A stretch of 40,353 nucleotides of DNA from Streptomyces soli (GTDB lineage: Bacteria > Actinomycetota > Actinomycetes > Streptomycetales > Streptomycetaceae), in assembly GCF_003999195.1 (NCBI RefSeq), contig NZ_RJVR01000278.1:1-40353 (forward strand). The letters are read 5' to 3'. This document shows positions 1 to 10,727 of this stretch, piece by piece. Under the pieces are notes generated by a model. That model was given only the letters and a program-made list of their open reading frames with translations, had not been told where the DNA came from and searched no databases. The position numbers were made by a program, and so were the translations under genes. The stretch's first letter is position 1. Every line of letters begins with the position of its first letter.

Positions 1-1
1 G

Positions 2-919
2 CCGGGGCCGGCCGTCGGCCGGCCGACGGTCACGGTGGCGATCGACGAGGGCGTCATTAACCCGATGACGTTCGCGGCACCGCTGCCTGACGGCAGCATG
101 TCGGTTCTGGTCATCAACGGGCGTGGCGGGCGTGCGGCGAAGCGGCAGCGGAACAAGACGGTCGCGAAACTCACCTCCCGGATGGCCCGGTGCAAGAACG
201 GCTCCCGGAAGCACCGCCGGCTGCTCGCGGCGAAGAAGAAGATTGAGGCGAAGACGGAGCGTCGTCTGCACGATGTCGATCACCAGGTCACAGCTAAGGC
301 TGAGAAGTTCACTCGCGAGGTCCATGCCGCGTGGACGAAGCACCACCGGGAGATTTCCGGCCCGGACGCGATTGTCGGGGTGCGCCTGGTCGCGGGGGAT
401 GTGCGTGGCATCGAGCGGAACACCAACAAGAAGCGGCGCGCGTCGAGGTCGACGCGGCAGCAGTTGTCGCAGTGGTCCCGCGGCAGGCAGGAAGACTTCC
501 TGCAGTACAAGACGGGCCTGGCCCTGGAGCACATCAGTGAGGCGTACTCCTCGCAGACGTGCCCGCTGTGCAACGAGCGGACGAAAGTCCGCGGCCGCGC
601 GTACGTGTGCAGGAACATTACCTGCGGGTTCCGTTTGCATCGGGACGCGGTGGGCGGCGTGAACATCCAAGCGCTGGCCGTCAACGACGGGCATTTCCGC
701 CCGGATCCCGACCTTCGCGTGGTGGTCATGTATCGCCGAGCCCAACCCGGCTGGAGTCCTCTTCAGCGGTCACTGCACGCCTACCACCAGGACGTCCTCG
801 GACGATCTGGTACGGGGGCGGGCAGGGAAGCACGGCGTAGTGCCCCGAACCGGGCCACCCGCAGCATCACCGCGGGCGTAGCTGTCGTCCCCTCACCACG
901 AGGAGACAGCACCGACTAG
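2..919 (+). CDS. tnpB: TnpB-type RNA-guided nuclease of an IS200/IS605-family element, 5' end outside window
   Basis: The reading frame is open to the left edge, so the N-terminal part lies upstream; the GTG at 35 is probably internal. Visible parts are the C-terminal RuvC core: RuvC-I Asp in the AIDEG motif (codon 44-46), a Lys/Arg-rich bridge region, a four-Cys zinc ribbon (CPLC then CRNITC, about 559-625) and the RuvC-III Asp in HRDAVGGVNI (codon 644-646). The RuvC-II region reads GDVRGIE instead of the usual (I/V)xxEdL, so the second acidic residue is either the Asp at 398-400 or the Glu at 413-415. TnpB cuts DNA guided by an omega RNA made from the element's right end. About 80 residues follow the last motif, a poorly conserved tail. 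It converges on the trkA pair. No tnpA is seen; it could lie upstream or be absent. Family call is firm, activity uncertain. Confidence 0.88.
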   Translation, partial: PGPAVGRPTVTVAIDEGVINPMTFAAPLPDGSMSVLVINGRGGRAAKRQRNKTVAKLTSRMARCKNGSRKHRRLLAAKKKIEAKTERRLHDVDHQVTAKAEKFTREVHAAWTKHHREISGPDAIVGVRLVAGDVRGIERNTNKKRRASRSTRQQLSQWSRGRQEDFLQYKTGLALEHISEAYSSQTCPLCNERTKVRGRAYVCRNITCGFRLHRDAVGGVNIQALAVNDGHFRPDPDLRVVVMYRRAQPGWSPLQRSLHAYHQDVLGRSGTGAGREARRSAPNRATRSITAGVAVVPSPRGDSTD

Positions 920-1025
920 ACAGACGGCACCACCACCCTTGCGGGTGCTGGCCGGACACCCGTCCACGCCACCTGACCAGTCAGCGCAAGACAGAAGCCC
1001 CGGCCTTCAGGCCGGGGAGGTTCAC
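920..1025 (+). mobile_element. Right end of the IS200/IS605-type element, with terminal hairpin; likely 3' part of the omega RNA
   Basis: Directly after tnpB comes a noncoding stretch ending in a perfect 8-bp hairpin, CCCCGGCC-TTCA-GGCCGGGG at 998-1017, followed by AGGTTCAC. Subterminal hairpins just inside the right end are a hallmark of IS200/IS605 elements, and the tnpB 3' region through this end is known in this family to be processed into the guide-carrying omega RNA. If so, the guide would be the flanking chromosomal DNA immediately after about 1025. The precise end is inferred; the left end lies outside the window. Confidence 0.6.
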
Positions 1026-1101
1026 TGCGGTCCTCGGTTCCACCTCTAGCGCATCACCGGTAGGCAAGGGACGACAGGACCGAACGGGCCCTCATCGGAG
1101 A

Positions 1102-1758
1102 TCACTGGAACGCCGCATGAACCTCCTTCTCCGTGGCGGAGTGGGAGACCAGGAGGAGTTCGTCCCCCGGCCGGAGTCTCAGCCCGGAGGACGGCGCGAC
1201 GGGCTCGCCGTCGCGGATGACGGCGGCCACTACGGTGCCGGGGGGGACGGAGACATCGGCGAGTTCGCGGCCGACGGCCCGGGACTGCGAGGTGAGGGTG
1301 GTCTCAATGACGTTGACGCCCGCTTTGCTCAGACGCAGCAGGGCCACGGTGTCGGTGCTGCTGGTGGCTTCTTCGATGAGCGAGATGAGGGAGGCGTCGG
1401 CAGGTACGGCGGCGTCGACGCCCCAACGCTCATCGAAGAGCCAGGCGTTGTCCGCATCGTTGATCCGGGCCACCACCTTCGGCGCAGCGAACTGGCGCTT
1501 GGCGAGCAGGCTGATGACGAGATTGTCCTCGTCATCTCCAGTGGTGGCGATGACGAGATCGGTGGTCAGAACGCCCGCTTCCTCCAGCACGGCGGGCTCG
1601 CATGCGTCGCCGGTTACCAACCGGACGGGCAGCGCTGCCGCCAGCCCGGCCACCACGTCGTCATCGATCTCGACGAGGGTGACCTCGTTGCGGGCCGCGG
1701 CCAGGGCCTGGGCGATGTGCCTGCCGAGCCGGCCGGCGCCAGTGATGAGGACCTTCAT
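1102..1758 (-). CDS. TrkA/RCK-family potassium transport regulatory subunit (downstream member of pair)
   Basis: A 218-aa cytoplasmic protein with an N-terminal Rossmann fold (GAGRLGRHIAQAL at residues 7-19, acidic residue at the end of strand 2 in LVEID) and a C-terminal RCK_C half with the RPGDELLLV signature near residue 197. TrkA/RCK subunits bind NAD(H) or nucleotides and gate a membrane K+ transporter. The ATG at 1758 overlaps the TGA of the upstream paralogue as ATGA, so the two are translationally coupled and probably form a hetero-oligomer like the CeoB/CeoC pair of mycobacteria. No TrkH, Ktr or APC-type membrane subunit is present in the window. Confidence 0.85.
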   Translation of the reverse strand: MKVLITGAGRLGRHIAQALAAARNEVTLVEIDDDVVAGLAAALPVRLVTGDACEPAVLEEAGVLTTDLVIATTGDDEDNLVISLLAKRQFAAPKVVARINDADNAWLFDERWGVDAAVPADASLISLIEEATSSTDTVALLRLSKAGVNVIETTLTSQSRAVGRELADVSVPPGTVVAAVIRDGEPVAPSSGLRLRPGDELLLVSHSATEKEVHAAFQ

Positions 1759-2414
1759 GTGCCGAGCTCCTTGTCCAGAAAGCCGCGGAGCCTGCCCAGC
1801 GCCGTGGCGGCTACGGCGAAGGTGATCAAGTCGCCCGGCTGGGCCGGGGTACTGGGGGTGGGCAGGAACGACCGGCCGCCCCGGGTGACCTCGACGATCC
1901 GGATCTCACCGTCGACCTCAAGCTCGGACAGCTTGCGACCGTCGAGATAGCCGGGCAGCGTGGAGCGCATTAGCAGGGTTTCACCGTTGCCGAAGTCGAG
2001 CTCGGGCGTCAGATGCCGGTGTAGCAGCATCTGGTGAAGCTGATGCACGGTCCACCGGACGCTGGCGATGGTGGGGATGCCCAGCTCGCGGTAGATGTCC
2101 GCGCGCCGTGGATCGTAGATCTGGGCCAGGACGAGCGGCACCCGGTAGGTCTCCTTGGCGGTGCGGGCGCTGACGATGTTGGTGTTGTCGCCCGAGGTGA
2201 CGGCCACCAATGCGTCGGCGTGCTCGACACCGGCGGCCTGAAGGACCGCGCGGCTGTAGCCGCTGCCGCTCAGGAACGTGCCGGTGAAGCCGGCGGGCAG
2301 CCTGCGCAGCGCCTTCGGATCGCGGTCGATGACACGTACGTCGTGGCCCTCAGCCATGAGCCGGACGGCCAGCTCCGAGCCGACCCGTCCGCAGCCCACC
2401 ACGATGACTCTCAT
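1755..2414 (-). CDS. TrkA/RCK-family potassium transport regulatory subunit (upstream member of pair)
   Basis: A 219-aa protein starting MRVIVVGCGRVGSELAVRLM, a clean dinucleotide-binding GxGxxG motif, ending in an RCK_C-like domain (QPGDLITFAV near residue 193). The start at 2414 was chosen over the longer frame because AAGGGGGA stands 6 nt upstream and the Rossmann fold begins at residue 2. It lies 14 bp downstream of the P-type ATPase remnant and overlaps the next gene by 4 nt, so the three formed one minus-strand operon. Two adjacent single RCK subunits next to an ion-pump gene suggest a monovalent cation homeostasis operon whose pump has been lost. Confidence 0.85.
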   Translation of the reverse strand: MRVIVVGCGRVGSELAVRLMAEGHDVRVIDRDPKALRRLPAGFTGTFLSGSGYSRAVLQAAGVEHADALVAVTSGDNTNIVSARTAKETYRVPLVLAQIYDPRRADIYRELGIPTIASVRWTVHQLHQMLLHRHLTPELDFGNGETLLMRSTLPGYLDGRKLSELEVDGEIRIVEVTRGGRSFLPTPSTPAQPGDLITFAVAATALGRLRGFLDKELGT

Positions 2415-2428
2415 CGCTGTTCCCCCTT

Positions 2429-4085
2429 CTATACGGGATGACGGCGGCGCAGCGCCCATTTACGGGTTTCCTCAGCCGCTAGCAGCAGCACGCCCAGCGC
2501 GGCCAGAACCGCCCAGTCGGCGGGGGAAAGCGGCGCGGTGTGGAAGACGGCCTGCAGCGGCGGCGCGTAGCTGATGGCCGCCATCAAGGCGATGCCCAGA
2601 CAACCTGCCGCGATCAGCCGCGGATTGGAGAACACCCCGACCCGGAAGACGCTCTCCCGGTCGGTGCGCACCGCCAGCGCGTTGAAGAACTGGCTGACGA
2701 CGATCCCGGCCTGCGTCAGAGTGATTGCCTCCCGGTAGACGTGGTTTCCGGGGGTGAAGGCCGCGTACGGGATGCCGGAGGCGTGGATGTGCCAGAAGAA
2801 CACGCCGCACACCCCAAGCGCCTGAATGGTGCCGAGGAACACAAACCGGCGGACCACATCGGAGGAGAACAGCGGCTCGCGCGGGGAGCGCGGCGGGTTG
2901 TCCATCACGTCCCGCTCGGGCGGCTCGGCACCCAGGGCGAGAGCGGGAAGCACGTCGGAGCCGAGGTCGATCGCGAGAACCTGCACGGCCATCAGCGGGA
3001 CCAGCGGGAAGCCGACGAAGGTCGCGACCAGGATCGGCGCCAGCTCGGCGATGTTGTGGCTGAAAAGATAGACCAGGAATTTACGGATGTTGCGGTAGAC
3101 CGACCTGCCGAGTTCGACGGCGGCGGCGATCGAGGCGAACGAGTCGTCGAGCAGCACCATCACCGAGGCTTCCCGGGCGACATCGGTGCCGGTGGCGCCT
3201 ATAGAAACCCCGATATCCGCGTGCCTCAGCGCGGGAGCGTCATTCGCTCCGTCGCCGGTGACCGCGACGACTTCGCCGCGCCGCTGGAAGGCGGCGACCA
3301 CCCGCATCTTGTGCTCAGGGCTGACCCGGCACAGCAGCAGCTCGGCGTCCTCGGCCAGCACAGCGTCCAGCCCGGCGGCATCCATCGCGTCGAGCCCGGC
3401 TCCGGTGACCACGGCGGGATGCGGCTCCCGGACGATGCCCACGCGGCGGGCGATGACCTCGGCAGTCAGCGGATGGTCACCGGTCACCATAACAATCCGG
3501 ATCCCGGCCCGCCGGCAGGCGCGTACCGCGTCCGCGACCTCCGGCCGGGGCGGGTCGAGCATGCCGATCAGCCCCAGGAAGGTCAGCCCGGCCTCGGCCT
3601 CCTCTCGCGAGCGGGGCTGCCGCTGCGCCGGGCGTGACGCGGCGGCCAAGACCCTCAGCCCCTTGGACGCCACGCCGTCGTTGGCGGCGGTGACGATGGC
3701 CCGCAGCTCGTCGGTCAGGGGCCGGCGCTCGCCCTCCCAGTCGATGTGGGTGCAGCGCGACAGCAGTTCCTGAGGAGCGCCCTTGGCACGCGAGGAAGGT
3801 CAGACCCGAGGCGACCAGCAGCACAACCGCGAACAAATCCGTGAACTGTGCCGCGAACCGCCGCCACAGGCCCTTCTTTCGCGGGCGCGGCAGCTCGTTC
3901 AGGCCGTATCGCTGCCGCCGGGCGCTGACATCCTGCGCGGACAGTCCCCTGCGCGATCCACCCAACGCGCCGAAAACGTCTGCGGGTGCCAGGCTCTGCG
4001 CCAGCACCTCCCGTCGGGCGGGGGCGGTGCCGGTTTCCGGGGTGCCCGCCACGGGGAGCGACGCGTCCTTCGTGGTGCCTGTCAT
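2429..4085 (-). pseudogene. P-type cation-transporting ATPase (P2-like) with internal deletion and frameshift
   Basis: Translation from ATG 4085 (ribosome site GGAAGAGGA upstream) gives an N-terminal cation ATPase domain (GLSAQDVSARRQRYGLNELP) and the first membrane hairpin (LFAVVLLVASGLTFLA). Near 3785-3795 this joins, in another frame, directly to nucleotide-domain sequence (KGAPQELLSRCTHIDW). Everything between is missing: the TGES actuator, membrane segments 3-4 and the DKTGT phosphorylation loop. The remaining part keeps MVTGDHPLTA, the hinge VAVTGDGANDAPAL and the C-terminal membrane domain with HNIAELAPI. A normal P2 pump is about 850-900 aa; roughly 550 codons of coding capacity survive. 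Without the catalytic Asp it cannot pump. The intact-looking 414-aa C-terminal frame (2429-3673) has an internal ATG but no convincing ribosome site. Confidence 0.85.
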
Positions 4086-4486
4086 CCGGGTCCTCTTCCG
4101 GCTTTCCGGCGATTCGGTGTTCGTGGCCGACGCTAGGCACACCTACGGCCGACAGATAGGGCCGGTGAGCCCCGAAACCGGGCCTGCGCGGCCCTGCGGG
4201 GCAATACGGCCAGCCGAGAGTCGCAGCTGCTGAGCCGTCGGGGGAGGACCCGGCGTGGGCGCGACTCGGCTCTGCTTCTATTTTCGCCGCTTGCGTCGCT
4301 ACCGCCCCGCAAGAGACACGGCTGCGCGGTGGCACGTCCCGAGCCCACGAAAGCCGGCGCAGGTCAGAACTTCAGCTGCCCGGCTTTGCGCGAAGACACT
4401 GCAGGTAGGGGGGACGGCCGCTACCCTGCGGGCCAACTCAACCGCTACCCGACCTCATATGCGCGTGGGTCGATGACCAACACTGC
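4086..4486. other. Intergenic region between the P-type ATPase remnant and argC
   Basis: About 400 bp with no frame that looks like a gene: short ORFs on both strands lack codon bias and ribosome sites. The left part should hold the promoter of the minus-strand cation operon, with GGGCC-rich imperfect inverted repeats near 4160-4205. I could not identify a specific regulator site. Confidence 0.5.
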
Positions 4487-5719
<1,233 letters not shown>

Positions 5720-5723
<4 letters not shown>

Positions 5724-6871
5724 GCGTCACGGCAGCCAAGGGATTCACGGCGGCGGGAATCGCCGCCGGGATCAAGGAGAACGGCAACCCGGACCTGGCC
5801 CTGGTGGTCAACAACGGTCCGCGCCTCGCCGCCGCCGGTGTCTTCACCTCCAACCGCGTCAAGGCCGCGCCCGTCGTCTGGTCCGAGCAGGTCCTCAAGG
5901 GCGGCCAGGTCTCCGCCGTCGTCCTCAACTCCGGTGGCGCCAACGCCTGTACGGGCCCGCTCGGCTTCCAGGACACCCACGCCACCGCCGAGAAGGTCGC
6001 CGAGGCGACCGGCGGGAACGCCGCCGAGGTCGCCGTCGCCTCCACCGGACTGATCGGCATCCGGCTCCCGATGGACAAGCTGCTGCCCGGCATCGACAAG
6101 GCCGCCGCCGAACTCTCCCCGTACGGCGGCGAGAAGGCCGCCATCGCCATCAAGACCACCGACAGCGTCCACAAGACCGCCGTCGCCGAGGGCCAGGGCT
6201 GGACTGTCGGCGGCATGGCCAAGGGCGCGGGCATGCTCGCCCCGGGCCTGGCAACGATGCTGGTCGTCCTCACCACCGACGCCGACGTGGACTCCGCCAC
6301 CCTCGACAAGGCGCTGCGCGCCGCGACCCGTACCACCTTCGACCGGGCCGACTCCGACGGCTGTATGTCCACCAACGACACCGTGCTGCTGCTCGCCTCC
6401 GGCGCCTCCGAAGTCACCCCTGCCTACGACGACTTCGGCGCCGCCGTCGAGAAGGTGTGCGCCGACCTGGCCCGCCAGCTGATCGGCGACGCCGAGGGCG
6501 CGTCCAAGGACATCAAGATCGAGGTGATCAGCGCGGCCACCGAGGACGACGCCGTCGAGGTCGGCCGTTCCATCGCCCGCAACAACCTCCTCAAGTGCGC
6601 CCTCCACGGCGAGGACCCCAACTGGGGCCGCGTGCTCTCCGCCATCGGCACCACGTCCGCCGCCTTCGACCCCGACCGGCTCAACGTCGCCATCAACGGC
6701 GTCTGGGTTTGCAAGAACGGCTCGGTCGGCGAGGACCGCGACCTGGTCGACATGCGCTACCGCGAGGTCCACATCGTTGCGGACCTCGCGGCAGGAAAGA
6801 GTGCAGCGACGATCTGGACCAACGACCTGACGGCCGAATACGTCCATGAGAACAGCGCGTACAGCTCTTGA
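5720..6871 (+). CDS. argJ: Bifunctional ornithine acetyltransferase / N-acetylglutamate synthase
   Basis: Moves the acetyl group from N-acetylornithine to glutamate (recycling pathway) and, in bifunctional forms, also makes N-acetylglutamate from acetyl-CoA. The 383-aa precursor shows the autocleavage site [14 protein letters not shown], with Thr179 the expected nucleophile that becomes the N-terminus of the beta chain. GTG start at 5720 after AGAAGGAG; the alternative start codons are further inside conserved sequence. Upstream coupling is to the 51-codon ORF, and 157 bp separate it from the argB start. The C-terminus ([11 protein letters not shown]) is the family's usual ending. Confidence 0.97.
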
Positions 6872-7028
6872 CTTCGCCACACTTGGAGGCGGGCTCCCGC
6901 TGTCGCCAGCGAGGCTTCCTGCTTCACCGGTGGCCGCCTCGGCGGACGCATCCGCTCCGGTCTTACGCCTCCTCCACAGGCCGACACCGCCAGCCCGGCG
7001 GCCGACTCCAGCATTTCGGAAGGCAACC
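6872..7028 (+). other. 157-bp linker between argJ and argB, open in the argB frame
   Basis: The argB frame has no stop from the ATG at 6846 inside argJ up to the argB start, which would add 61 residues to ArgB. That extension is rich in Ala, Pro and Arg, carries an in-frame TTA codon at 6963-6965 (rare in Streptomyces and dependent on bldA tRNA), and has no similarity I recognise to ArgB, so I treat it as noncoding. No clear terminator or operator is visible. Confidence 0.5.
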
Positions 7029-7982
7029 ATGACGGTCAATCACTCGTCCGGGGGAAAGCCCTCCGCGCAAGGGGCGCGTAAGCACACCGCCCTGCCCAAG
7101 GCGCAGATCCTCATCGAGGCGCTGCCCTGGCTGACCCGGCATCACGGCAAGACCGTCGTCATCAAATTCGGCGGCAACGCCATGATCGACGAGGGGCTGA
7201 AGGCCGCCTTCGCCCAGGACGTGGTCTTCCTGCGGCACGCCGGCCTCAAGCCGGTCGTCGTGCACGGCGGCGGACCGCAGATCAGCGCGCAGCTCGACCG
7301 GCACGGCCTGGTCAGCGAGTTCAAGGCGGGGCTGCGGGTCACAACCCCTGAGGCGATGGACGTCGTACGGATGGTCCTGGCCGGGCAGGTGCAGCGTGAA
7401 CTGGTCGGGCTACTCAACCAGCACGGCCCGCTCGCCGTCGGCATGACCGGCGAGGACGCCCACACCATCACCGCGACCCAGCACTTCCCGCGGATCGACG
7501 GCGAGTCCGTGGACATCGGCCGGGTCGGCGAGATCACCGAGATCGACACCGGCGCCATCGAGGCGCTGCTCGACAACGGCCGGATCCCGGTGGTCTCCTC
7601 CATCGCCCGCAGCGCCGAGGACAACCACGTCTACAACGTCAATGCCGACACCGCCGCCGCCGCGCTCGCGGCCGCGCTGGGCGCCGAGACGCTGATGGTC
7701 CTCACCGACGTCGAGGGCCTCTACGAGGACTGGCCGAACAGCGACGAGGTGATCAGCCGCCTCACCGCGGCCGAGCTGGAGAAGCTGCTGCCGGAGCTGT
7801 CCAGCGGCATGGTCCCCAAGATGGAGGGCTGCCTCTTCGCCGTACGCAACGGCGTGAACACCGCCCGCGTCATCGACGGGCGGGTCCAGCACTCGATCCT
7901 GCTGGAGATCTTCACGGATGAAGGCATCGGCACGATGGTCGTGCCGGACGCGACAGACGACAACGAAGGGGGTCGGGCATGA
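7029..7982 (+). CDS. argB: Acetylglutamate kinase
   Basis: Phosphorylates N-acetylglutamate with ATP, the usual feedback-controlled step when arginine is sensed. The 317-aa protein has the amino-acid kinase fold: [10 protein letters not shown] (ATP loop) near residue 40, [10 protein letters not shown] (substrate loop), and the C-terminal [13 protein letters not shown]. The start at 7029 is preceded by GGAAGG at 7017-7022 and leaves a 17-residue polar leader before the typical [11 protein letters not shown] sequence; the long upstream frame is discussed under the linker. Stop and argD start overlap as ATGA. Confidence 0.97.
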   Translation: MTVNHSSGGKPSAQGARKHTALPKAQILIEALPWLTRHHGKTVVIKFGGNAMIDEGLKAAFAQDVVFLRHAGLKPVVVHGGGPQISAQLDRHGLVSEFKAGLRVTTPEAMDVVRMVLAGQVQRELVGLLNQHGPLAVGMTGEDAHTITATQHFPRIDGESVDIGRVGEITEIDTGAIEALLDNGRIPVVSSIARSAEDNHVYNVNADTAAAALAAALGAETLMVLTDVEGLYEDWPNSDEVISRLTAAELEKLLPELSSGMVPKMEGCLFAVRNGVNTARVIDGRVQHSILLEIFTDEGIGTMVVPDATDDNEGGRA

Positions 7983-9187
7983 CCAACCAGGAGTTCACCC
8001 AGCGCTGGCAGGGCACCCTGATGAACAACTACGGGACCCCGCGCCTGCCCCTGGTCCGCGGCGAGGGCGCCAAGCTGTGGGACGCCGACGGCAAGGAGTA
8101 CCTGGACTTCCTCGGCGGCATCGCGGTCAACGCCCTCGGCACCGGCCACCCGGCGGTCGTGGAGGCGGTCTCCCGGCAGATCGCCACCCTCGGCCATGTC
8201 TCCAACTTTTTCATCGCCGAGCCCACCGTGGCGCTGGCCGAGCGGCTGATCCAGCTGTTCGGGCGCACCGGGCGGGTGCTGTTCTGCAACTCCGGGGCCG
8301 AGGCCAACGAGGCCGCCTTCAAGATCGGCCGGCTCACGGGTCGTACGCACATGGTCGCCACCACCGGCGCCTTCCACGGCCGGACCATGGGCTCGCTCGC
8401 CCTCACCGGCCAGCCCGGCAAGCAGGACGGCTTCGAACCGCTACCCGGCGACGTCACCCATGTGCCCTTCGGGGACGTGGACGCGCTGCGGGCCGCCGTC
8501 ACGACCGACACCGCCATGGTCATCCTGGAGCCCATCCAGGGCGAGAACGGCGTCGTCGTGCCGCCCGCCGGCTATCTCGCCGCCGCCCGGGAGATCACCC
8601 GGGCGACCGGCACCCTGCTGGTGCTGGACGAGGTGCAGACCGGCATCGGCCGTACCGGCCACTGGTTCGAGCACCAGGCCCAGGGCGTCGAGCCCGATGT
8701 CGTCACCCTCGCCAAGGGCCTCGGTGGCGGTCTGCCGATCGGCGCCACCATCGCCTTCGGTGACGCGGCGGACCTGCTGACGCCCGGCAAGCACGGCACC
8801 ACCTTCGGCGGCAATCCGGTCGCATGCGCCGCCGCGCTGGCCGTACTGGACACCATCGCGGCCGACGGGATCCTGGACAACGTCAAGCGGCAGGGCGAGA
8901 AGCTGCGGCACGGCATCGAGGCGCTGGACCATCCATTGGTCGATCATGTGCGCGGTGCGGGCCTCCTGCTGGGTATCGTGCTCACCGAGCCGCTCGCCCC
9001 GCAGATCCAGCTGGCGGCTCAGGAAGCCGGACTCCTGGTGAACGCCGCCGTGCCGAACGTGGTGCGGCTCGCGCCTCCGCTGATCCTCGGCGAGGCCGAG
9101 ACGGACGCGTTCCTCCAGGTCCTGCCCGGCATCCTGGACTCTGTACACGCCGTACACGGAACCGACGAAACGCGAGCCGGAGAATGA
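7979..9187 (+). CDS. argD: Acetylornithine aminotransferase
   Basis: PLP enzyme of fold type I (class III) that converts N-acetylglutamate semialdehyde to N-acetylornithine with glutamate as donor. The 402-aa length is normal. Visible motifs: [12 protein letters not shown] (PLP phosphate contact), the cofactor Asp in [13 protein letters not shown] and the Schiff-base Lys246 in TLAKGLGGG. The ATG overlaps the argB stop by 4 nt. Seven bases separate it from argR. Confidence 0.97.
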   Translation: MTNQEFTQRWQGTLMNNYGTPRLPLVRGEGAKLWDADGKEYLDFLGGIAVNALGTGHPAVVEAVSRQIATLGHVSNFFIAEPTVALAERLIQLFGRTGRVLFCNSGAEANEAAFKIGRLTGRTHMVATTGAFHGRTMGSLALTGQPGKQDGFEPLPGDVTHVPFGDVDALRAAVTTDTAMVILEPIQGENGVVVPPAGYLAAAREITRATGTLLVLDEVQTGIGRTGHWFEHQAQGVEPDVVTLAKGLGGGLPIGATIAFGDAADLLTPGKHGTTFGGNPVACAAALAVLDTIAADGILDNVKRQGEKLRHGIEALDHPLVDHVRGAGLLLGIVLTEPLAPQIQLAAQEAGLLVNAAVPNVVRLAPPLILGEAETDAFLQVLPGILDSVHAVHGTDETRAGE

Positions 9188-9194
9188 CACGACG

Positions 9195-9731
9195 ATGAGC
9201 GAGGCGCAGGCGCAGCAGAGTGGCGGCCAGGCCGTACCGCAGACCCGGACGGCCCGCCACCGCCGGATCGTGGACATCCTCAACCGCCAGGCGGTGCGGT
9301 CACAGAGCCAACTCGCCAAGCTGCTCGCCGACGACGGGCTGAGCGTCACCCAGGCGACGCTCTCCCGCGACCTCGACGAACTGGGCGCGGTCAAGATCCG
9401 CACCAACAACGGCGAGCTGATCTACGCCGTGCCCAGCGAGGGCGGCTACCGCACCCCGCAGGCGCCCCTCGGCGAGTCCGTCAAGGAGGAGCGCATGCGC
9501 CGCCTCGCCAACGAGCTCCTCATCTCCGCCGAAGCCTCCGCCAACCTCGTGGTCGTCCGCACCCCGCCCGGCGCCGCCCAGTTCTTCGCCTCGGCGATCG
9601 ACCAGGCGGAGGTCTACGACATCCTCGGCACGATCGCCGGCGACGACACCGTCATGCTCATCAGCCGCGACCCGGCCGGCGGCCAGGCGCTCGCCGACCA
9701 TCTGCTGCGCCTGGCCGCCGGGGAGCGCTGA
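9195..9731 (+). CDS. argR: Arginine repressor ArgR
   Basis: A 178-aa repressor with an N-terminal winged helix ([20 protein letters not shown], followed by [12 protein letters not shown]) and a C-terminal arginine-binding oligomerisation domain with [12 protein letters not shown]. About 20 extra N-terminal residues precede the HTH, common in actinomycetes. GGAG at 9180-9183 lies within the argD stop region. As hexamer with arginine it should bind the ARG-box-like sites at 4487-4524 and 18745-18773. It ends the argCJBDR operon and converges on the next gene with a gap of only 9 bp. Confidence 0.96.
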   Translation: MSEAQAQQSGGQAVPQTRTARHRRIVDILNRQAVRSQSQLAKLLADDGLSVTQATLSRDLDELGAVKIRTNNGELIYAVPSEGGYRTPQAPLGESVKEERMRRLANELLISAEASANLVVVRTPPGAAQFFASAIDQAEVYDILGTIAGDDTVMLISRDPAGGQALADHLLRLAAGER

Positions 9732-9740
9732 GCGACCGGC

Positions 9741-10580
9741 TCAGACGGGCAGCGGCTCGCTGCGCCGGTCCAGCAGCGCGATGCAGGACGCCACGTCCGC
9801 CCCGCCCGGGACCGGTTCCGGCAGCCGACCGTCGGCGGCCCGAAGGTCGCGCAGGGCGCGATCGATGGCGTCCTGCGCCGCGAACAGGCACGGGGTGCTG
9901 TAGATCGCCACATCGACACCGAGCTCGGTGAGTTCGCTCAGCGACAACCGCGGTGACTTGCCGCCGCCGATCTGGTTGAACAGCAGTGGCTTGTCGCCGA
10001 TGACCGACCGGATCTCACGGATCGCATCGGTGTCGCGTACTCCGTCGACGAGGATGACGTCGGCGTCGGTGGCGGCCAGGGCCTTGGCCCGGCGCAGGAT
10101 CTCCCCGCGCTCGGTGGCGTCCGTCCGCGCCACGACCAGCAGGTCGCGCCGGGTGGCGAGCACCGCGTCCAGCTTGTCCAGGTACTCCTCCAGCGGCAGC
10201 ACCTTCTTGCCGTCCACATGCCCGCAGCGGCGCGGGCGGGCCTGGTCCTCCAGGATCACCCCGGAGGCCCCGGCGGCCTCCAACTGCTCGACGACATGGC
10301 AGGCCACGTGCGTGTCGACGTAACCGTCGTCGATGTCGACCAGCAGGTGCGTACGGGGGAAGGCCCCCCGCAACCGCTGCGCGAAGGCGACCACATCCGG
10401 CCAGGCGATGTACCCGATGTCGGGCAGGCCGTAATGGGACGCGGCCAGTCCGAACCCGGACAGGAACAGGCCGTCGTAGTAGCGGACGGCGAGGGAGGCG
10501 GAGTGCATGTCGTGGACGCCGATCAAGGGGGTGGTCCCGTCCTGGCGTACCGCTTCCCTCAGTTTTGCTCCGTATCGCAT
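9741..10580 (-). CDS. Isocitrate lyase / PEP mutase superfamily protein
   Basis: A 279-aa TIM-barrel enzyme. The start at 10580 has AAGGGGAG 7 nt upstream; the longer frame adds 28 atypical residues. Motifs: DIDDGYV (metal-binding Asp cluster), EDQARPRRCGH with the lyase-type catalytic Cys of the K(R)KCGH loop, then DGKKVLP and VARTDATERG. The CGH loop points to C-C lyases of the (methyl)isocitrate lyase branch rather than to phosphonate-forming PEP mutase, which has EDKxxxKxNS. True substrate unknown; dimethylmalate lyase-like and oxaloacetate hydrolase-like activities are also possible. It faces argR tail to tail and has no obvious functional partner nearby. Confidence 0.8.
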   Translation of the reverse strand: MRYGAKLREAVRQDGTTPLIGVHDMHSASLAVRYYDGLFLSGFGLAASHYGLPDIGYIAWPDVVAFAQRLRGAFPRTHLLVDIDDGYVDTHVACHVVEQLEAAGASGVILEDQARPRRCGHVDGKKVLPLEEYLDKLDAVLATRRDLLVVARTDATERGEILRRAKALAATDADVILVDGVRDTDAIREIRSVIGDKPLLFNQIGGGKSPRLSLSELTELGVDVAIYSTPCLFAAQDAIDRALRDLRAADGRLPEPVPGGADVASCIALLDRRSEPLPV

Positions 10581-10702
10581 GCTGAAACTCCCCTTCATCA
10601 TGGAATGGCCGATTGGCCGCACAACCAACGTATTGGGGGTGGCCTGAGGGGATTTGCGACGCAACGCCGGAGGGGGTTTGCCGTTCAGGCTGCTTTCAGT
10701 TT

Positions 10703-10724
10703 CGGGGCGCCGCCTCGCGCCCCG
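10703..10724 (-). terminator. Hairpin downstream of the SDR gene
   Basis: Perfect 8-bp G/C stem CGGGGCGC / GCGCCCCG with a 6-nt loop, four bases past the SDR stop codon on its strand. A T-run is lacking, as is usual in high-GC actinomycetes. It also lies upstream of the isocitrate-lyase-like gene, separating the two transcripts. Confidence 0.6.
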
Positions 10725-10727
10725 GGG

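Noticed and set aside
6846..7028. ArgB with a 61-residue N-terminal extension
   Set aside because: The extension lacks a ribosome site, has a TTA codon and unusual composition, and the 7029 start has a good ribosome site.
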